From: Phascolomyces articulosus
Lineage: Eukaryota; Mucoromycota; Mucoromycetes; Mucorales; Lichtheimiaceae
Length of the DNA: 64,000 nt
Assembly: GCA_025677815.1 (NCBI GenBank)
Contig: JAIXMP010000002.1
Span: forward strand, 1,302,001-1,366,000
Reading direction: 5' to 3'
Both the position numbers and the translations under genes were made by a program. The notes below the pieces were generated by a model that was given only the letters and a program-made list of their open reading frames with translations, did no database searches and was not told where the DNA came from. Below, piece by piece: positions 10,455 through 22,900 of the stretch (positions are counted from its first letter, which is position 1; each line of letters begins with the position of its first letter).

Positions 10455-13144
10455 ATGACCATCCCATTAAAAGATTCAACAGCTCCTAATGCAAAGGCTG
10501 CTTTGGCTCGTTTAGAACAACTCAAGGGTCAGTTGAACTTGACACCTTCCTCCATGTCCCTTCAAGCACCAAAGGATATGGCGGCTGAACGTGCAGCTGC
10601 GGACTTTAACATTGAAGGACTTGCTCGTCTTTGGGCTGGTGGTGACAAACAATATGAATTACGGGTAAAGAAAGAATTAAACCATCATTTTTTGACAAGC
10701 AATTGAATAACATATAAATTCTTCAATGAAACAATAGAAAAGAGCCTATGAAATTATGAAAAATGATCCTGAATTGATAGTTCAACCCCCACGAAATATT
10801 TTAGAATTCTCTAGAGACGAATGGCGTGAATTGTAAGTTTTCTTATGCGGATATAATAATAATAATAATAATAATAACTTGGAATAAATATTAACGTATT
10901 AATATGATTTATCAGTACCATGGGTCAAATTTATCGAGTGGCTCAACTTACCAAAGAATATAGTCATGATCGTGAATTTGCTAGCGAAATAGATAAAGCT
11001 CTCAATGTGTATTCAAAAAGTTACGCAATGCGTGTCTTTGTTCACGATTCGCTCTTCCGTAATGTTATCAACATGTTGGGTACCAAAGAACAAGCTCAAA
11101 AATGGAATGATGATATTGATGAACGACGTGTATATGGTTGCTTTGCCATGGTAATGATTATATTATGATATCAAAATTTGCCCTGATTTCTATTTTTATA
11201 TCTCACATTTTTTCTTATGATTGCAACAAAAACTCGATTATTTAGACCGAATTGGGTCATAGTTCAGCTTTACGCGATATTGAAACATGTGCAACATTTG
11301 ATGTAGCCACCGATGAATTCGTTATTGAATCTCCCACTGTCACTTCAACGAAATGGTGGATTGGTGGTTCAGGTCAAACTTCGACCCATGCCGTTGTTAT
11401 TTCTCAAACAGTGATTCAGGGTGAACATAAAGGTCACAATTGGTTTATTGTCCAATTACGTGACAAGGTCACTGGTGAATTAATGCCAGGTGTTCGCATT
11501 GGTGACATTGGTGGAAAAGTGGGACATAATGGTGTTGATAATGGCTGGATTCAATTCCGTGGTCTTCGTATTCCTCGCGAAAACATGCTTCAAAAATGGT
11601 CTCGCTTGGAACGCGATGGTAATTATACTCCCGCACCTAGTCCAGCTGTCATGTACGCTACTTTGATTCCTGAACGTTTATCTTTGATTGGCACTACCAC
11701 TCAAATCTGTGGACAAGCATTGACAATTGCTACTCGATATGGTGTTGTTCGTCGACAAGGTTCCAAGAATGAACAGATTATGGATTATCAATCACATTAT
11801 TCTCAATTGATTCCGGCTATCTCGTTCATGTATATGGTGAATTCAGCAGCTACCACTATCGATGATCAAATGGAAGTCTTGACTGCTGGTGGTGAAATGA
11901 ATCCTACCGACTATTTGAACCATATGGGTGATATGCATGCTGTATCTGCTTGTTTGAAGAGTATGACGGGTTGGTATGGTTCTGAAATTTTAGAAACTTG
12001 CCGACGTGCTTGTGGTGGTCATGCTTATTCTTCTTATAATGGTATTGGCCAACTCATTGCTGATTGGGGTGTTGTCACCACTGGTGCTGGTGATAATGTC
12101 GTTCTTTTGCAACAAACCTCCCGTATCTTGGTCTCTCGTTTGGATCAAAAGCTTCAACATGATAAATATCCCGAACTCAAATTTAAGTCCTCTGCCCATT
12201 ATATTTTACGTGCTAAGGAATACTTGGCAACTCCTTCGTGGCCGGTTCGTGATATTGATACTGCTATTAAGAACCTTGCTCTTTTGGAAGATGGTCTTAA
12301 TGCTATTCTTGTCAAGCGTGTATGTAGTTTACAGGGCGGGTGATATACCCTCTTTTGGAATTAGAACATGGAAAGAAAGAGAAATTGGGGTGGGAAAATA
12401 ATTAATTTTTTATGGGTGGTTGTTTATATTATATAGCTCAATAGCATTCGTGAAGCCATGGCCAAGGATAAGACCTCGAATGATTTACTCACCGACTCTG
12501 TTCGTGTTGCCGAAATGCACTGTGCTGTCTTTTTATTCAGTGATGCTGTTAGCAAGTATGGTGCACCTCATGCTCCTGAAGGTGTTGATAAGAGTGTTTA
12601 TTCAATCATGCGTCGTTTGACCATTCTTTGGGGTCTCCATACTCTTGTCAGATATGCTGATCAAGGTTATAAGGAAGGTTTCCTTAACCCACAACACATC
12701 AAGGCTGTTGAAGAAAAATATTTGGAGGTAGGATGGTGCTTATTTTTAAAAGTTTATTACCATGGTGATTTAGTATTATAATATTATTGAACGATCTTAT
12801 ATTGACATTAATATATATGAACAGACTTCCAAGAGTCTTCGTAAGCAAGCCATTGGTTTAACTGATGCATTCAATTTCCCCGATTTCATTATCAAGGCAC
12901 CTATCGCCAAATACGACGGCAATATTTATGAACGTAAGTTAATAATTGAGTGGTAGTAAATAATTACTCAAAGAGATGCTGGAAGAAAGAGAAAGTATTT
13001 GGAATTCACAAATGGTTACTCTGTTTATACCATATAGCCTACTTTGAAACTTTGTTGCAAGCACCCAATAGTGTTGGCAAGACACCTTATCATGCCAAGT
13101 ATATTAAACCATTGACTGAACGTGTTTGTCCCAATAACAACTAA
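10455..13144 (+). CDS. Acyl-CoA oxidase (peroxisomal beta-oxidation)
   Basis: Flavoenzyme that oxidises acyl-CoA to trans-2-enoyl-CoA and produces H2O2. Seven exons: 10455-10664, 10738-10832, 10916-11150, 11246-12319, 12437-12727, 12825-12933, 13038-13144. All phases agree and give 706 residues, the usual family length. The N-terminal part reads LARLWAGGDKQYELRKRAYE. The FAD/acyl-CoA oxidase core includes TELGHSS, GHNWFIVQLRD, GVRIGDIGGKVGHNGVDNG and IPRENML. The C-terminal helical domain has RRACGGHAYSSYNGIGQLI. The C-terminus is CPNNN, so there is no SKL-type PTS1. Some yeast Pox proteins also lack PTS1 and use other Pex5 contacts, so peroxisomal location is inferred from the family. Confidence 0.95.
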
Positions 13145-15284
13145 ATCCATGTACCCTCTTTTTTTTTTTTTTGTTCTTTGTGATTGATTTTTTTATATTC
13201 CTATGAACTCTTTTCCTTCCGAATGATTATCTGCTCATTAAGATAATAAAATAACTAGTATGGACGGAACAGCCTATCATCTGGTTTTTTTTTTACTAAT
13301 ATAATGGACTTTGTTATTAAGTAGTTTTGTACCGTGGGATGGAAGCTTGGTCGATAAAAAGATGACAAACAACCCTTGCTTGCTGGAGGACTTATTTAAT
13401 TCACGTTAAAGTTAACTCAACCCAGTTTTTACAGAGACTTGGTGACTATCCTTGCTGTGACAATCACCTTTATATTGTGGTGACGAATTAGCAAATCATT
13501 TTGTTAATACGTTGCTGCATTATGATGGTAGTCCTTAGACTGATATTTTCTTCATTGACATATACTTGACAGTATTGTTTTCTTAACATTACAATGTAAA
13601 AATAATTAAGGTATGCTTTGTGATAATGAAATTAAGTATTAGGTGATATTATCTTCAGCGCTTACTAAGCTTGTACCAAAATCATTAGCAAGTGATATCG
13701 CATTAAAGGGACTTGGCCATTTAATAAACGCGTTTATTTTCTTGCGTACTCCTGCCTTAAGGATCAAGTAATTGATCAGCAATTATTGTTTGAAGTAAAA
13801 AAAAAAAAGTAGAATCAAAAGAACAATATGTGCGTTTTAATAGTGTCAAGGAATTACGCTGATAAAGTGAATATTATTGATTAATCTTTGAAACTCATTA
13901 TAGTCATGTTTGGATATATTGAAAATCTTAAAAATGAAAACATATATTATAAGGAAGCAAGAAGCAACATTATTGCGTACATTGAAGAAATTTGAATATA
14001 TATCGGATGATAAAGGCAGCAACGTAAAAACGCAATGTATCAATTTTCAACTTTTTATCCTTTGAGTCATATTGGAAAACAGTCCACCCACACTTCTTAT
14101 GCATATAATCAAAGAACCATATATTTATATCATACCAGACCATATATCTCTTCTGTTTTTGTCAGTACAACATATAAGTATTTGGTGTAAGTCTAGTTTG
14201 TGTTTGTTGAAAGCATTAGGTGTTAGCTTCTCTGTCTGTACCTGATGATTTAATACACACGTTGACACTGTACGTGATCGATTTTTTTTATATCCATATC
14301 TACATAAATATATGATCACATAAAGAAACATTCAAGTAAAATGCACCACTTCAAAATAACTGATGAAATCCAAGCTATTTTTGAATCAGAACTCGTTTCT
14401 AGTTTTTTTTTCCTCCACATCATTTATACCCATCAATAAAGAGCTGGATTTTTTTCTGAATATCTACGTAACAATATTCTTTTCTCAATTTTGGTATGCT
14501 ATCTTTTACAATTGGTATAGTTTTTATCAATCTATACAAAGGACCCGTTTAATACTGATTAAGAAGCATAAGTTTTATACGTACTCTCCTAATATAATAT
14601 ACAGTTCCCCGCTTTATTATTAAATAAGTTACGTGTCAATTGCGTGAAACAAATGTTGCTATAAAAATAAATGCACAAGTCAGATCGATCTGGTCTATTA
14701 CCAATAAGGGTTATTCCGCAGATTTGCTTATGTGGCGTCACATAATAACTTCGTTGTCTATTTATGGGGATCAGTTATAAATAAATGTTCCCTTTTTTAT
14801 ACACGTTTCTCAAAGCCATTCATTACTAATTGTGCGCGTTATAATGACTAAGGATTCATATCGATGTACATATGATATAATGATACAGGCACATATGTAA
14901 GCACCAGCATTAAATTCCTTGTATTAATCAATAGACATGTAGTCAACTAAGTATTCATACATTGGGTCCTAATGCTAATACATTTGTTTGTATTGGCTAT
15001 CTTAAATGTTGACCCTCTTTTAAATAATTTATGCCGCGGTGAAATATAAATGAGATCGAAAAGAAAAAAAAGGCTGAGACCGTGGAAGAACTGTTACCTC
15101 CACGGTATCATAAGTTGGTAAACCTTATTCCCACGTTTTGATATCTCCGTTTGATATTTTGGTATTGGTAAGCTGCTTTTTATACCTGTGAACCTTTTTC
15201 TATTATATATATATAAGCTTGTTGTATAGTGCCTTTTTTCTTCTTTTTCGATTACATTTATTCGAGAAAAAAATTACATATATC
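13145..15284. other. Intergenic DNA, no gene recognised
   Basis: About 2.1 kb of A/T-rich DNA between the acyl-CoA oxidase and ketopantoate reductase genes. No frame extends or splices into a recognisable product. A TATATATATATAA stretch at about 15204-15217 lies some 70 bp before the downstream ATG and is a plausible core promoter. Confidence 0.5.
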
Positions 15285-16789
15285 ATGGCTGATCAACAAC
15301 CTGTTCGTGTATTGACAGGTAAATAAATAACTTTAAAATCAAACATGAAACATTCTAGGGGAGAGACAGCAGCTTATCAATATTTCTTTAAACAGTTGGT
15401 ACTGGTGCTGTCGGTGCAATTTACTCTTGGCGTTTAGCTCAAACTTGTCACGTAACTACCGTTTGTAGATCGAATTATGATGCTGTCAGTCAAAATGGTT
15501 TCGAGATTGAATCACCAAAATTTGGCAATGGTGTTTTCAGACCTCACCATGGTAACACAAATACATAGTTACTAGGATACATATACAACTGGGGCTAATA
15601 TACGGATTTTGTCTCTTTTTTCAAAATAAATAAAAATAGTGGTTCGAACTGTAAGCGATGCTAAAGAATTTGGACCATTCGATTTCATTGTCGTTACATT
15701 GAAAGCACTTGATGTTTATAAAACCGCTGATATTATTTCACCTGCTGTTGTTGAAGGCAAAACTACTATTGTATTGATCCAAAATGGATATGGTAAATTA
15801 TCATAAAAAAAGACATGTATACAAATATGCGGGATAATATCTTACCCTTTTATACTGACAATCTAGATATCGAACCACCAATTGTTGAACGATTCCCAAA
15901 AAATCCACTGATCTCAATTGTTGCATATATTGGTATATACATATTTTTGATATAGAACCAAATGTGAAATAATAGGAAGGTTTAATTTTTATTTATTTAT
16001 TTATGGATATTATATTATGCTTTTATCAGGTACCAGCCAAGTTGCTGCCGGAAAGATCAAAATGAAGGCTATTGAAAGGCTTCAAGTGGGCACTCATCCT
16101 GCCTCCGTGGATTCTACTGTTAGCTGTGAAAAATTCAAAGAACTATTAACAAAAGGTGGTGTTTTAGTTGAACCTGTTGATAACATTGTCCAAGTTCGTT
16201 TCGAAAAATTATTTTGGTAAGAAAAACAAAACAAAATATATGAAAAGGTGATAGGTATAAAAAGAATCCTCACTAATTTGTAATATATATAGGAATGGTT
16301 CGTTTTCTCCAGTATGCGCTGTTCTTGGTCTTAACACAACTGAAGTCATTGAAAATGAAATGGCAGTGAATCTTGTCAAACGTTTAATGAGGGAAATCAT
16401 GGCAGCTGCTGAAAAGGAGCTTGGTATCAGTTATGTAGCAGAAGCAAATGATCGCATTGATGGATTAATCGAAGGTACTGCTCAAGGCGCTGCTCATTAT
16501 AAACCATCCATGTAAGTAAATCCATCTCTCTCTATCATACTTCTTCCTCTCACCTGCTCTTATGGACTTGAACTTCATTTCAATAAAAGTGGGTGTATAT
16601 CTAAAATGGGTTTTATTGTTATATAGGCAATTGGATTTAGAACGAAAACAACCCATGGAAGTTGAAGTAATTTTAGGCACTGCATTAAAGAGTGCCAAAA
16701 AGAATGGTTTGGATGTTCCAACATTACAAGCAATGCATGATCTATGCAAATCTTTCAATATTCACCATACCAAAAAAGCACAACTTTAA
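15285..16789 (+). CDS. Ketopantoate reductase family (2-dehydropantoate 2-reductase-like)
   Basis: NADPH-dependent reductase family (ApbA/PanE) that makes pantoate for CoA synthesis; some fungal members act on other 2-oxo acids. Seven exons: 15285-15318, 15396-15551, 15640-15792, 15867-15932, 16030-16216, 16293-16511, 16627-16789; 325 residues. The dinucleotide-binding loop is VGTGAVGAIYSWRLA near the N-terminus. IVVTLKALD and VLIQNG follow, matching the family's ligand-contact strands. The C-terminal domain contains KLFWNGSFSPVCAVLG, where the Lys/Asn positions correspond to the catalytic region, and a substrate-facing segment with MEVEVILGTAL. The first exon is only 11 codons, so the start depends on the first intron. 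Exact substrate is inferred from family membership. Confidence 0.88.
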
Positions 16790-17350
16790 AAAAAAGATTA
16801 AATACCAGTATATGGATTGTATAATTATTGTATTGATTACTTTTGTTTAAACCATTATACTATATAAACATGTTCGATAACTTCCTCCATTATTTTACAT
16901 ATACCTTTACTAGTTTTTTTCTTTTCAGGGTCAAAGTTTTCCCTGGTCTGTGCTCAGACTTGTACAACCTATGTTTTCAAAAGAAAATCTTTTCCTTGTC
17001 AAAAAGTGAATATATCCATAGAAACAATAGAAACAATTGTGAAATGTTACCAAAATTGCGCAACGAAAAAAAAAAAACTCCCATTTTATCTGATGATCGT
17101 TATACCCGTGTAAAGATTTTTTTTTCAAGATGAATATATATATATACTGAGAGAATAAGCATTCTTGTCAGCAAATTCTTTACGAAGATTGCGTCATTAG
17201 AAACCAAATTTTTGTGTTACATGTTGTCATCGCTAAAAGAAGTTGGCCTATCGCATATAGGCATATTTTATACAAGTATAAATACATTGAAAAGAGTAAT
17301 GCAAGGTGTTTCCCGTCTTTACTTTTTTTTATTTACAACCGAGAAAAAAA
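16790..17350. promoter_or_regulatory. Spacer and probable sulfatase A promoter
   Basis: No gene seen. A TATAAATA box lies at 17277-17284, 67 bp before the sulfatase A ATG, with the inverted word CTATCGCATATAG just upstream. Confidence 0.5.
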
Positions 17351-20300
17351 ATGATATTAACAAAGGCATTATTAGCTTTCTTTGCGGCTGCTTCCACTGT
17401 TACAGCTGCTGTTGTTCCATCATCCGCTGGAGCATCGGAAAAGCCAAATATCTTATTTATTTTTACGGATGATCAAGACGTGCGCATGGATTCCCTTTCT
17501 TATATGCCTAATGTACAAAAGTATCTTGTTAACCAAGGAACAGTTTATAAGAATCATTATGCTACCATTGCAGTATGCTGCCCAAGTCGTGTCAGTCTTT
17601 TGCGTGGTCAATACTCGCATAATACAAAGTAATTAATTAATAATATTTAAGAGTGAAAAGTTAAAAGAAACCAAGGAAACACAAAGATTAATATGAAATC
17701 ATTTCAATTTATCAGCATTACAGACGTAAGTCCACCCCATGGAGGTTATGAGAAATTCAATCGTCTTGGATTAGGCGATGACTATTTGCCATTGTGGTTG
17801 AAGAAGGCTGGCTATTCCAATTATTATATTGGCAAATTGATGAACGAGTACACTGTCAGTAATTATAATAGTCCTAAACCAGCTGGGTAAGTTTGTGTGC
17901 GAATATCTTATTTGCAGCATTCCTATTAAAGTTCATATTTTACTAACGATATCTTCTCTCTGTGTTTGTCATGGTGGGAAACAGCTTTGATTACCAAGGT
18001 AATAAAATATTCTTAAACACCAAAATAAAAACATAATCAAAGAATTCATTTATTTATTGATAATACTTCAATTTATATAGATCAACTTGTGGATCCTTAT
18101 ACCTATACCTACAACACTGCTGTATTTTCACGTGATGGTCAGCCTCCTGTGTTTTATCACAACACGTACCAAACTGATGTTATTCATACCAAAACCTTGG
18201 CTGCATTAAAGGCACAACGTGATAATGATAATCCATTCTTCTTATGGGGTAAATATTACTGATTTTATTTCTATCATCGGATATAATAGAAAAAAAAAAG
18301 AAAAAAAAAACTTATAGAAATTGTCAAATTCTTTTTAATAGTCGCTCCTATGGCACCTCATGGTCAATTCAAATTTGAAGAAGGAGGTTTGGAGAATATT
18401 TTCAGTGAACCACCCATCTCTGCTGCTCGTCATGCACATTTGTTTGAAGATGTTAAAAGTATACTACATTGCTATTCTTTTTCTTCTATTCAAATTTTTG
18501 TAGTATCTCTATGACTAACCAGTAATATATATATTTATTATAATTGTTACTAGTTCCCCGTCGACCCAATTTTAATCCTGTCAATCAAACCAAGACTGCA
18601 TCCTACTGGAAGTTTTTGGATCAATTGACTGAAACAGAAGTAGATGAACTTGATGAAACCTATCGTCGTCGATTACGTGCTCTTCAAGCCGTAGATGATA
18701 TGGTTGGTGCACTTTTCGAAGAACTTGAAGCCCAGGGAAAACTTGACAATACATATATTGTTTATAGTGCAGATAATGGGTAAGGATAATAATACACTTT
18801 ATGCATGTCTAATTGCGGCGCAGAAGTCTTTATAGTGCCCATTTTTTTCCCTAATCCATAAAAAAACTAGTTACCATTTGGGTCACCATAGAGCTTATGC
18901 AGGAAAAACCACTAATATCGAAGAAGATATCAAGTATGTTTGTTGTATTTTATCTTATGTATATATAATAGTATGGCTAACTACTTTTTGTTTTATATTG
19001 TTTCGTTTTACTTATATTGTTTCTTTATACAATTGTTGTTATTAGCGTACCTCTTATTGTCCGTGGTCCTGGTGTTGGTAAAGGCCAAGTAAGCGATATT
19101 GTCAGCGCACATCATGATCTAGCTCCAACGTTACTTGCATTAGCTAAAGGTGATGAATTTGTACCCGAATTTGTTGATGGTGGCGTTATTCCTTGGACTG
19201 AAGAATTGAAAAACCATCCAAAGCCAGCTTCAGTAGAAGCCTTTGCTGTAGAATTTTGGTGGGAGCAACTCTTTAACGAGTAAGTGTACATACCTATCCC
19301 AATGTTTTTTATTAATATTTATGCGTCATTCAACAAGTATAATATTCCCTTTATTCGGTCTAAAAATAATTATGATATAATCAAAAGATATAAGCCCCAT
19401 TTGAATGGTCCTCCTGGTGCTAACACTTACAAGACACTTCGAGTCATTTCCGAAAATTATAACCGTAAGTACTCATCTGGATTATTATGAAATTATGCAG
19501 TCTATCACCATCATATAATACCAGTAATTGGTTTATGGTACTCTGACATCCATTGTTAATAATATTATTGGATTGTATATTTATTTTGATTTTCATTTAT
19601 TTTATAGTTAAGTATGCTGTCTGGTGTACCGGTGAACATGAATTATTTGATTTAAAGGAAGATCCTTATGAATTACAAGATATTTACGGATCTGACAAAA
19701 TCAACATTCAACTCATTGACCGATTAGATGCTTTATTAAGCGTCTTGCAAACTTGCAGTGGCCCTACATGTCGTGATCCATGGCGTGTCATACATCCTGA
19801 TAATGAAAATATCAAAACACTTACTGATGCTCTTGATCACAAGGTAAAAATAAATTATTTACTTGTATATATATTTAATTGTTCGCAAAATTCTCTAACA
19901 AAAAAAAATACACTGTTATCTTTAGTATGATGCCTTATATCGACGATTCCGCAAAGTTTCATTCAAGGAATGTCTTTCCTATTTTGCCGCTGAAAATGAA
20001 GAGCCTAACGATCTTTTACTCACTAATGATATCCAACAACAATTATTTACTGTCCCTCCAGCATCTCCCTATTTCAAGCAACAACAACAACAGCAGCAAG
20101 CTCCCTTTGTTCAAAGGAAATCTGAAACATGCCCACATCATTTAGTTGAACATGAGAGTGATGACCAACAAGAACAACCTATCCGAGTCAGTCGGACTGA
20201 TGCTGTTCGTCTTTTCAATTTGATCCCACAACCTGAGGAAGTAGGGCATGCTGTACCTTCTGAAGAAGAGTTAGAAACCCTTGCTCGACCTGTTCCACAA

Positions 20301-20363
20301 GAATTAATTGATGCTCAGGTTGACTGGGTAAATCATGGCTTTTATAGCAAGTTTGGAAATTAA
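17351..20363 (+). CDS. Secreted sulfatase A (GlcNAc-6-sulfatase/arylsulfatase-like)
   Basis: Hydrolyses sulfate esters, probably outside the cell. Eleven exons: 17351-17628, 17716-17886, 17985-17998 (14-nt microexon), 18081-18248, 18342-18458, 18554-18779, 18871-18933, 19046-19279, 19388-19464, 19608-19843, 19926-20363; 673 residues. The signal peptide is followed by KPNILFIFTDDQD (metal-binding Asp pair) and AVCCPSRVSLLRG, the sulfatase signature with the formylglycine Cys at residue 76. Further landmarks are APMAPHG, YSADNG and LGHHR (metal/sulfate pocket) and CTGEHELFDL near the C-terminal domain. The last exon has a Gln run, then PSEEELETLARPVPQELID. The ATG gives a clean signal peptide. 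The intron before 19388 has an A-rich acceptor (CAAAAG), the least certain junction. A close paralogue lies at 31438-34578 in the same orientation. Confidence 0.92.
17985..17998 (+). other. 14-nt microexon in sulfatase A
   Basis: Encodes the junction GFDYQ and is required for frame. The paralogue has a microexon of the same 14-nt length at the matching place (32279-32292), which supports both. Confidence 0.8.
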
Positions 20364-20939
20364 AGTACTAGTATTATTACATAGTAGTATATTCCAGTAT
20401 TTTCAAGCGAATGATAAAAAAATATGTATTATATTATCTATTGTTTGTTGTACTATATATTATAATAAAAAAGAATATTATTTTGATACCATAATTGAAA
20501 AAGAAAAGGAGACATAACGAAAAGAGGGGAAAAGCTTCAAAAATATTGATGGTTATGAATTGAATGATTTGTGATTATTCATACTTATTATTAGGTCATG
20601 ATACAGAGGCTTGTAGTTCTTTTAAGAAAGTCTAATTAATAGGATAAGCTGCACCATAATAAAAAAAGAGGACAACAGAAAGTCGTATAGATATTAGTTA
20701 TTACATTTACATTAATACCTACGAAGAGATAGGAAATTATATTATGACAAATGGATATATATAATAAATAGCCAGTTATGTGCCTGTAGTTGCTATGGGA
20801 TAGATCAAACATTTTTTTGACCATGAAAATTATTGATATAGTTTTTATTTTGTATACGTAAAGTGTGAGATAGTTAAAAAAATTGTTTATAAATATTCAA
20901 TTGAATAAGAAAGAATCAGATGTAAAATTAAGAAAAATT
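20364..20939. other. Sulfatase A 3' flank, no gene
   Basis: A/T-rich with no recognisable ORF. It probably contains the sulfatase terminator; an oppositely oriented histone relic follows. Confidence 0.45.
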
Positions 20940-21264
20940 TTAAAGCTGTTGGGAAGCACCGGTCAACTTCTTGGATTGGTTAGTAACAAACAAACGTGAA
21001 CGTTGATCATGACAACGCCTTGAGAATAGTAACAATTTGTTCAATTCCTCACAGTAAAGGACGGATAACTGCAAATGATGGAGGGTGATATAAGATTCAT
21101 GTTTTTACACGCAATGTTATTGGACAATTCAAGAATTTTAACAATGAAGTATTCGAAGACAGTAGCCAAGTAGACGGGAGCAATAGCACGGCGCAAATGA
21201 CGATGAAGACGACCAACAAGGAATTGAAGACTGGGCTTGGCAAGAGCAATGGATTTACTTCTAA
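20940..21264 (-). pseudogene. Histone H2A/H2A.Z pseudogene
   Basis: Read on the minus strand, the start resembles the H2A fold: [17 protein letters not shown], then [12 protein letters not shown] and KILELS. Compared with H2A, about nine codons are missing between the HRHLRR and APVYL segments (loop 1). A frameshift follows in the region that should carry NAARDNKK and RHLQLAI. In the next frame the C-terminal part is still readable ([12 protein letters not shown], then TNQSKKLTGASQQL and a stop at 20940). The GRLHRHL spelling is closer to H2A.Z than to canonical H2A. I see no intact start codon. A deletion plus a frameshift in a strongly constrained protein argues for a dead copy. Confidence 0.78.
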
Positions 21265-22199
21265 ATTTATCTCTACGTAGAAATTTTTGATAACATATAA
21301 GATATGTTTACGTCAAAAAAAATTGTGTGCATATATATATGTGTGTGAGTATTTATGTATGGGTGTTTGAATACTTGTATATGTTGGGTGTTTATTTTTT
21401 TGGTGTATAAAACGCTGGTGGTAAAGATATAACTACTGCGTATATAATGGTATATAATAATATGATGTAATAATAATAGTAATAAGCTACGTATATTGGC
21501 AATGTTAATAAAAATAATATAAAGATAATGATGACGATGATGCCAAGCAGAGGTTGCTAAGCATCGCAAGAAGTATTAAAAATGGAAATAATAATGACGC
21601 TTATTTTTAAATTAAAATAATCATACAAGAAGTATGAAAAAAGAAAAGGGTTACACCAAGGAATCTTAGTTACGCCACCTTCAAGGCCTATATATATAAA
21701 TACACATTGTTCAGTGTCAGAGATCAGAAAATAATAAGATTGAATACAAATGTTTCCAGGTAATATTGATTGATCTTACCAGCTATGTTAAAGCCAACCA
21801 GTGCCAAGTTTGTATCATGGCTACCACGAATTAGCTTGCTGAGAATGCTTTTGTTTATTCTAACATTTTTATTTTCTTGGATGATTTTTGTTTGTTGTGT
21901 CACACTTTTAGGCTTGAATTCAGCAACAAGTAATTCATAAGTTACTCCTGAAATCTTTTCCTTCATATAACACTGTATACCAGAAAAATAAAATAAAAAT
22001 AACAGGGTAAGATATTCATCAACAAAATAATGCTGTTTCAACACATACAGTTTTCACCATTTCAAAATATTATTCAATTGAGTCATCATGGAATATATAA
22101 TACTGAAAAAGTCTGTTATCGCCAATAATATAACCGGTATTTAGTAAATCTTTTCCTATATATTTATTTTAAATAAAATGGGATATGCTAAATATAACA
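21265..22199. other. Intergenic DNA with possible coding relics
   Basis: Mostly A/T-rich DNA. On the minus strand at 21770-21990 there is protein-like sequence (KEKISGVTYELLVAEFKP, ILSKLIRGSHDTNLALVGF). It could be a 3' continuation of the unknown gene relic at 22.2-22.9 kb, but no family is recognised. Confidence 0.35.
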
Positions 22200-22900
22200 A
22201 TATACTTGCGTAATATGTGATTTTTCCAATCGCTTTAGACTCCCATCGGGAGTCAATACTTCAGTAAGATGATTGTATATAATACCTTGTGGAGTCGCAG
22301 CGTTGATGGTGGCCAAACTTGAATGGTCGAATTGTTTAGATCCAAACTAGAATGAGATTAATGGAAGTCTATGCTGCAACACTTTATTAAATTACTTTAC
22401 AAATCAAGATATTTCTTATATCTAAATAAAGAAATAACAATGATATGAGTAAGCTAGTAAACGATTATAAAGTAAACACAATGACACCCCTTTTTAATCC
22501 GACTCCCAATAAATTATTAAATGTATAATAACTTACCATATAAATTGTAAGGTCTTGGCCAGAAGAAATATCGTGATATATAAAAAAAGTGATGTCGTAT
22601 TAGTATAAAATTATATGTAATAGAAGAATATAATGAACAAAGATTTAATGCTTACCACGTAAGAATAAGGAATGCCTCCTGCCGATGGCCACCCCCCATA
22701 ACTCATCAACTTTTGACCATACTTGTACTGAGCAACTACAAGGCTTTTTTTTTACAACAGAAAACCTTGCAGGAACTCCAAGCAAATGGTCGTTGATGAA
22801 GAATGGGAGGAACCATCCCAGGGCACCTAGGAGATCGTTGTCGATGGCAATGGGACTATAAAAATAAAGAAACAGTTCGCCATAACATATTATATATATA
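22200..22900 (-). pseudogene. Unknown gene relic, left copy (arm L)
   Basis: Not assigned to a family. A 200-bp exon-like block at 22855-22656 has an acceptor TAG and donor GTAAGC. It encodes DNDLLGALGWFLPFFIND followed by HLLGVPARFSVV, but a run of nine T (plus strand, near 22745) shifts the frame. The mirrored copy at 30052-30250 has eight A and reads through as KKSLVVAQYKYGQKL and SYGGWPSAGGIPYSYV. Further exon-like pieces lie downstream: 22570-22545 (TLQFI), then about 22350-22200 with a GSKQFDHSSLATINAATPQ reading or an alternative frame LDLNNSTIQVWPPSTL. The homopolymer slip makes this copy non-functional as read. Confidence 0.5.
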
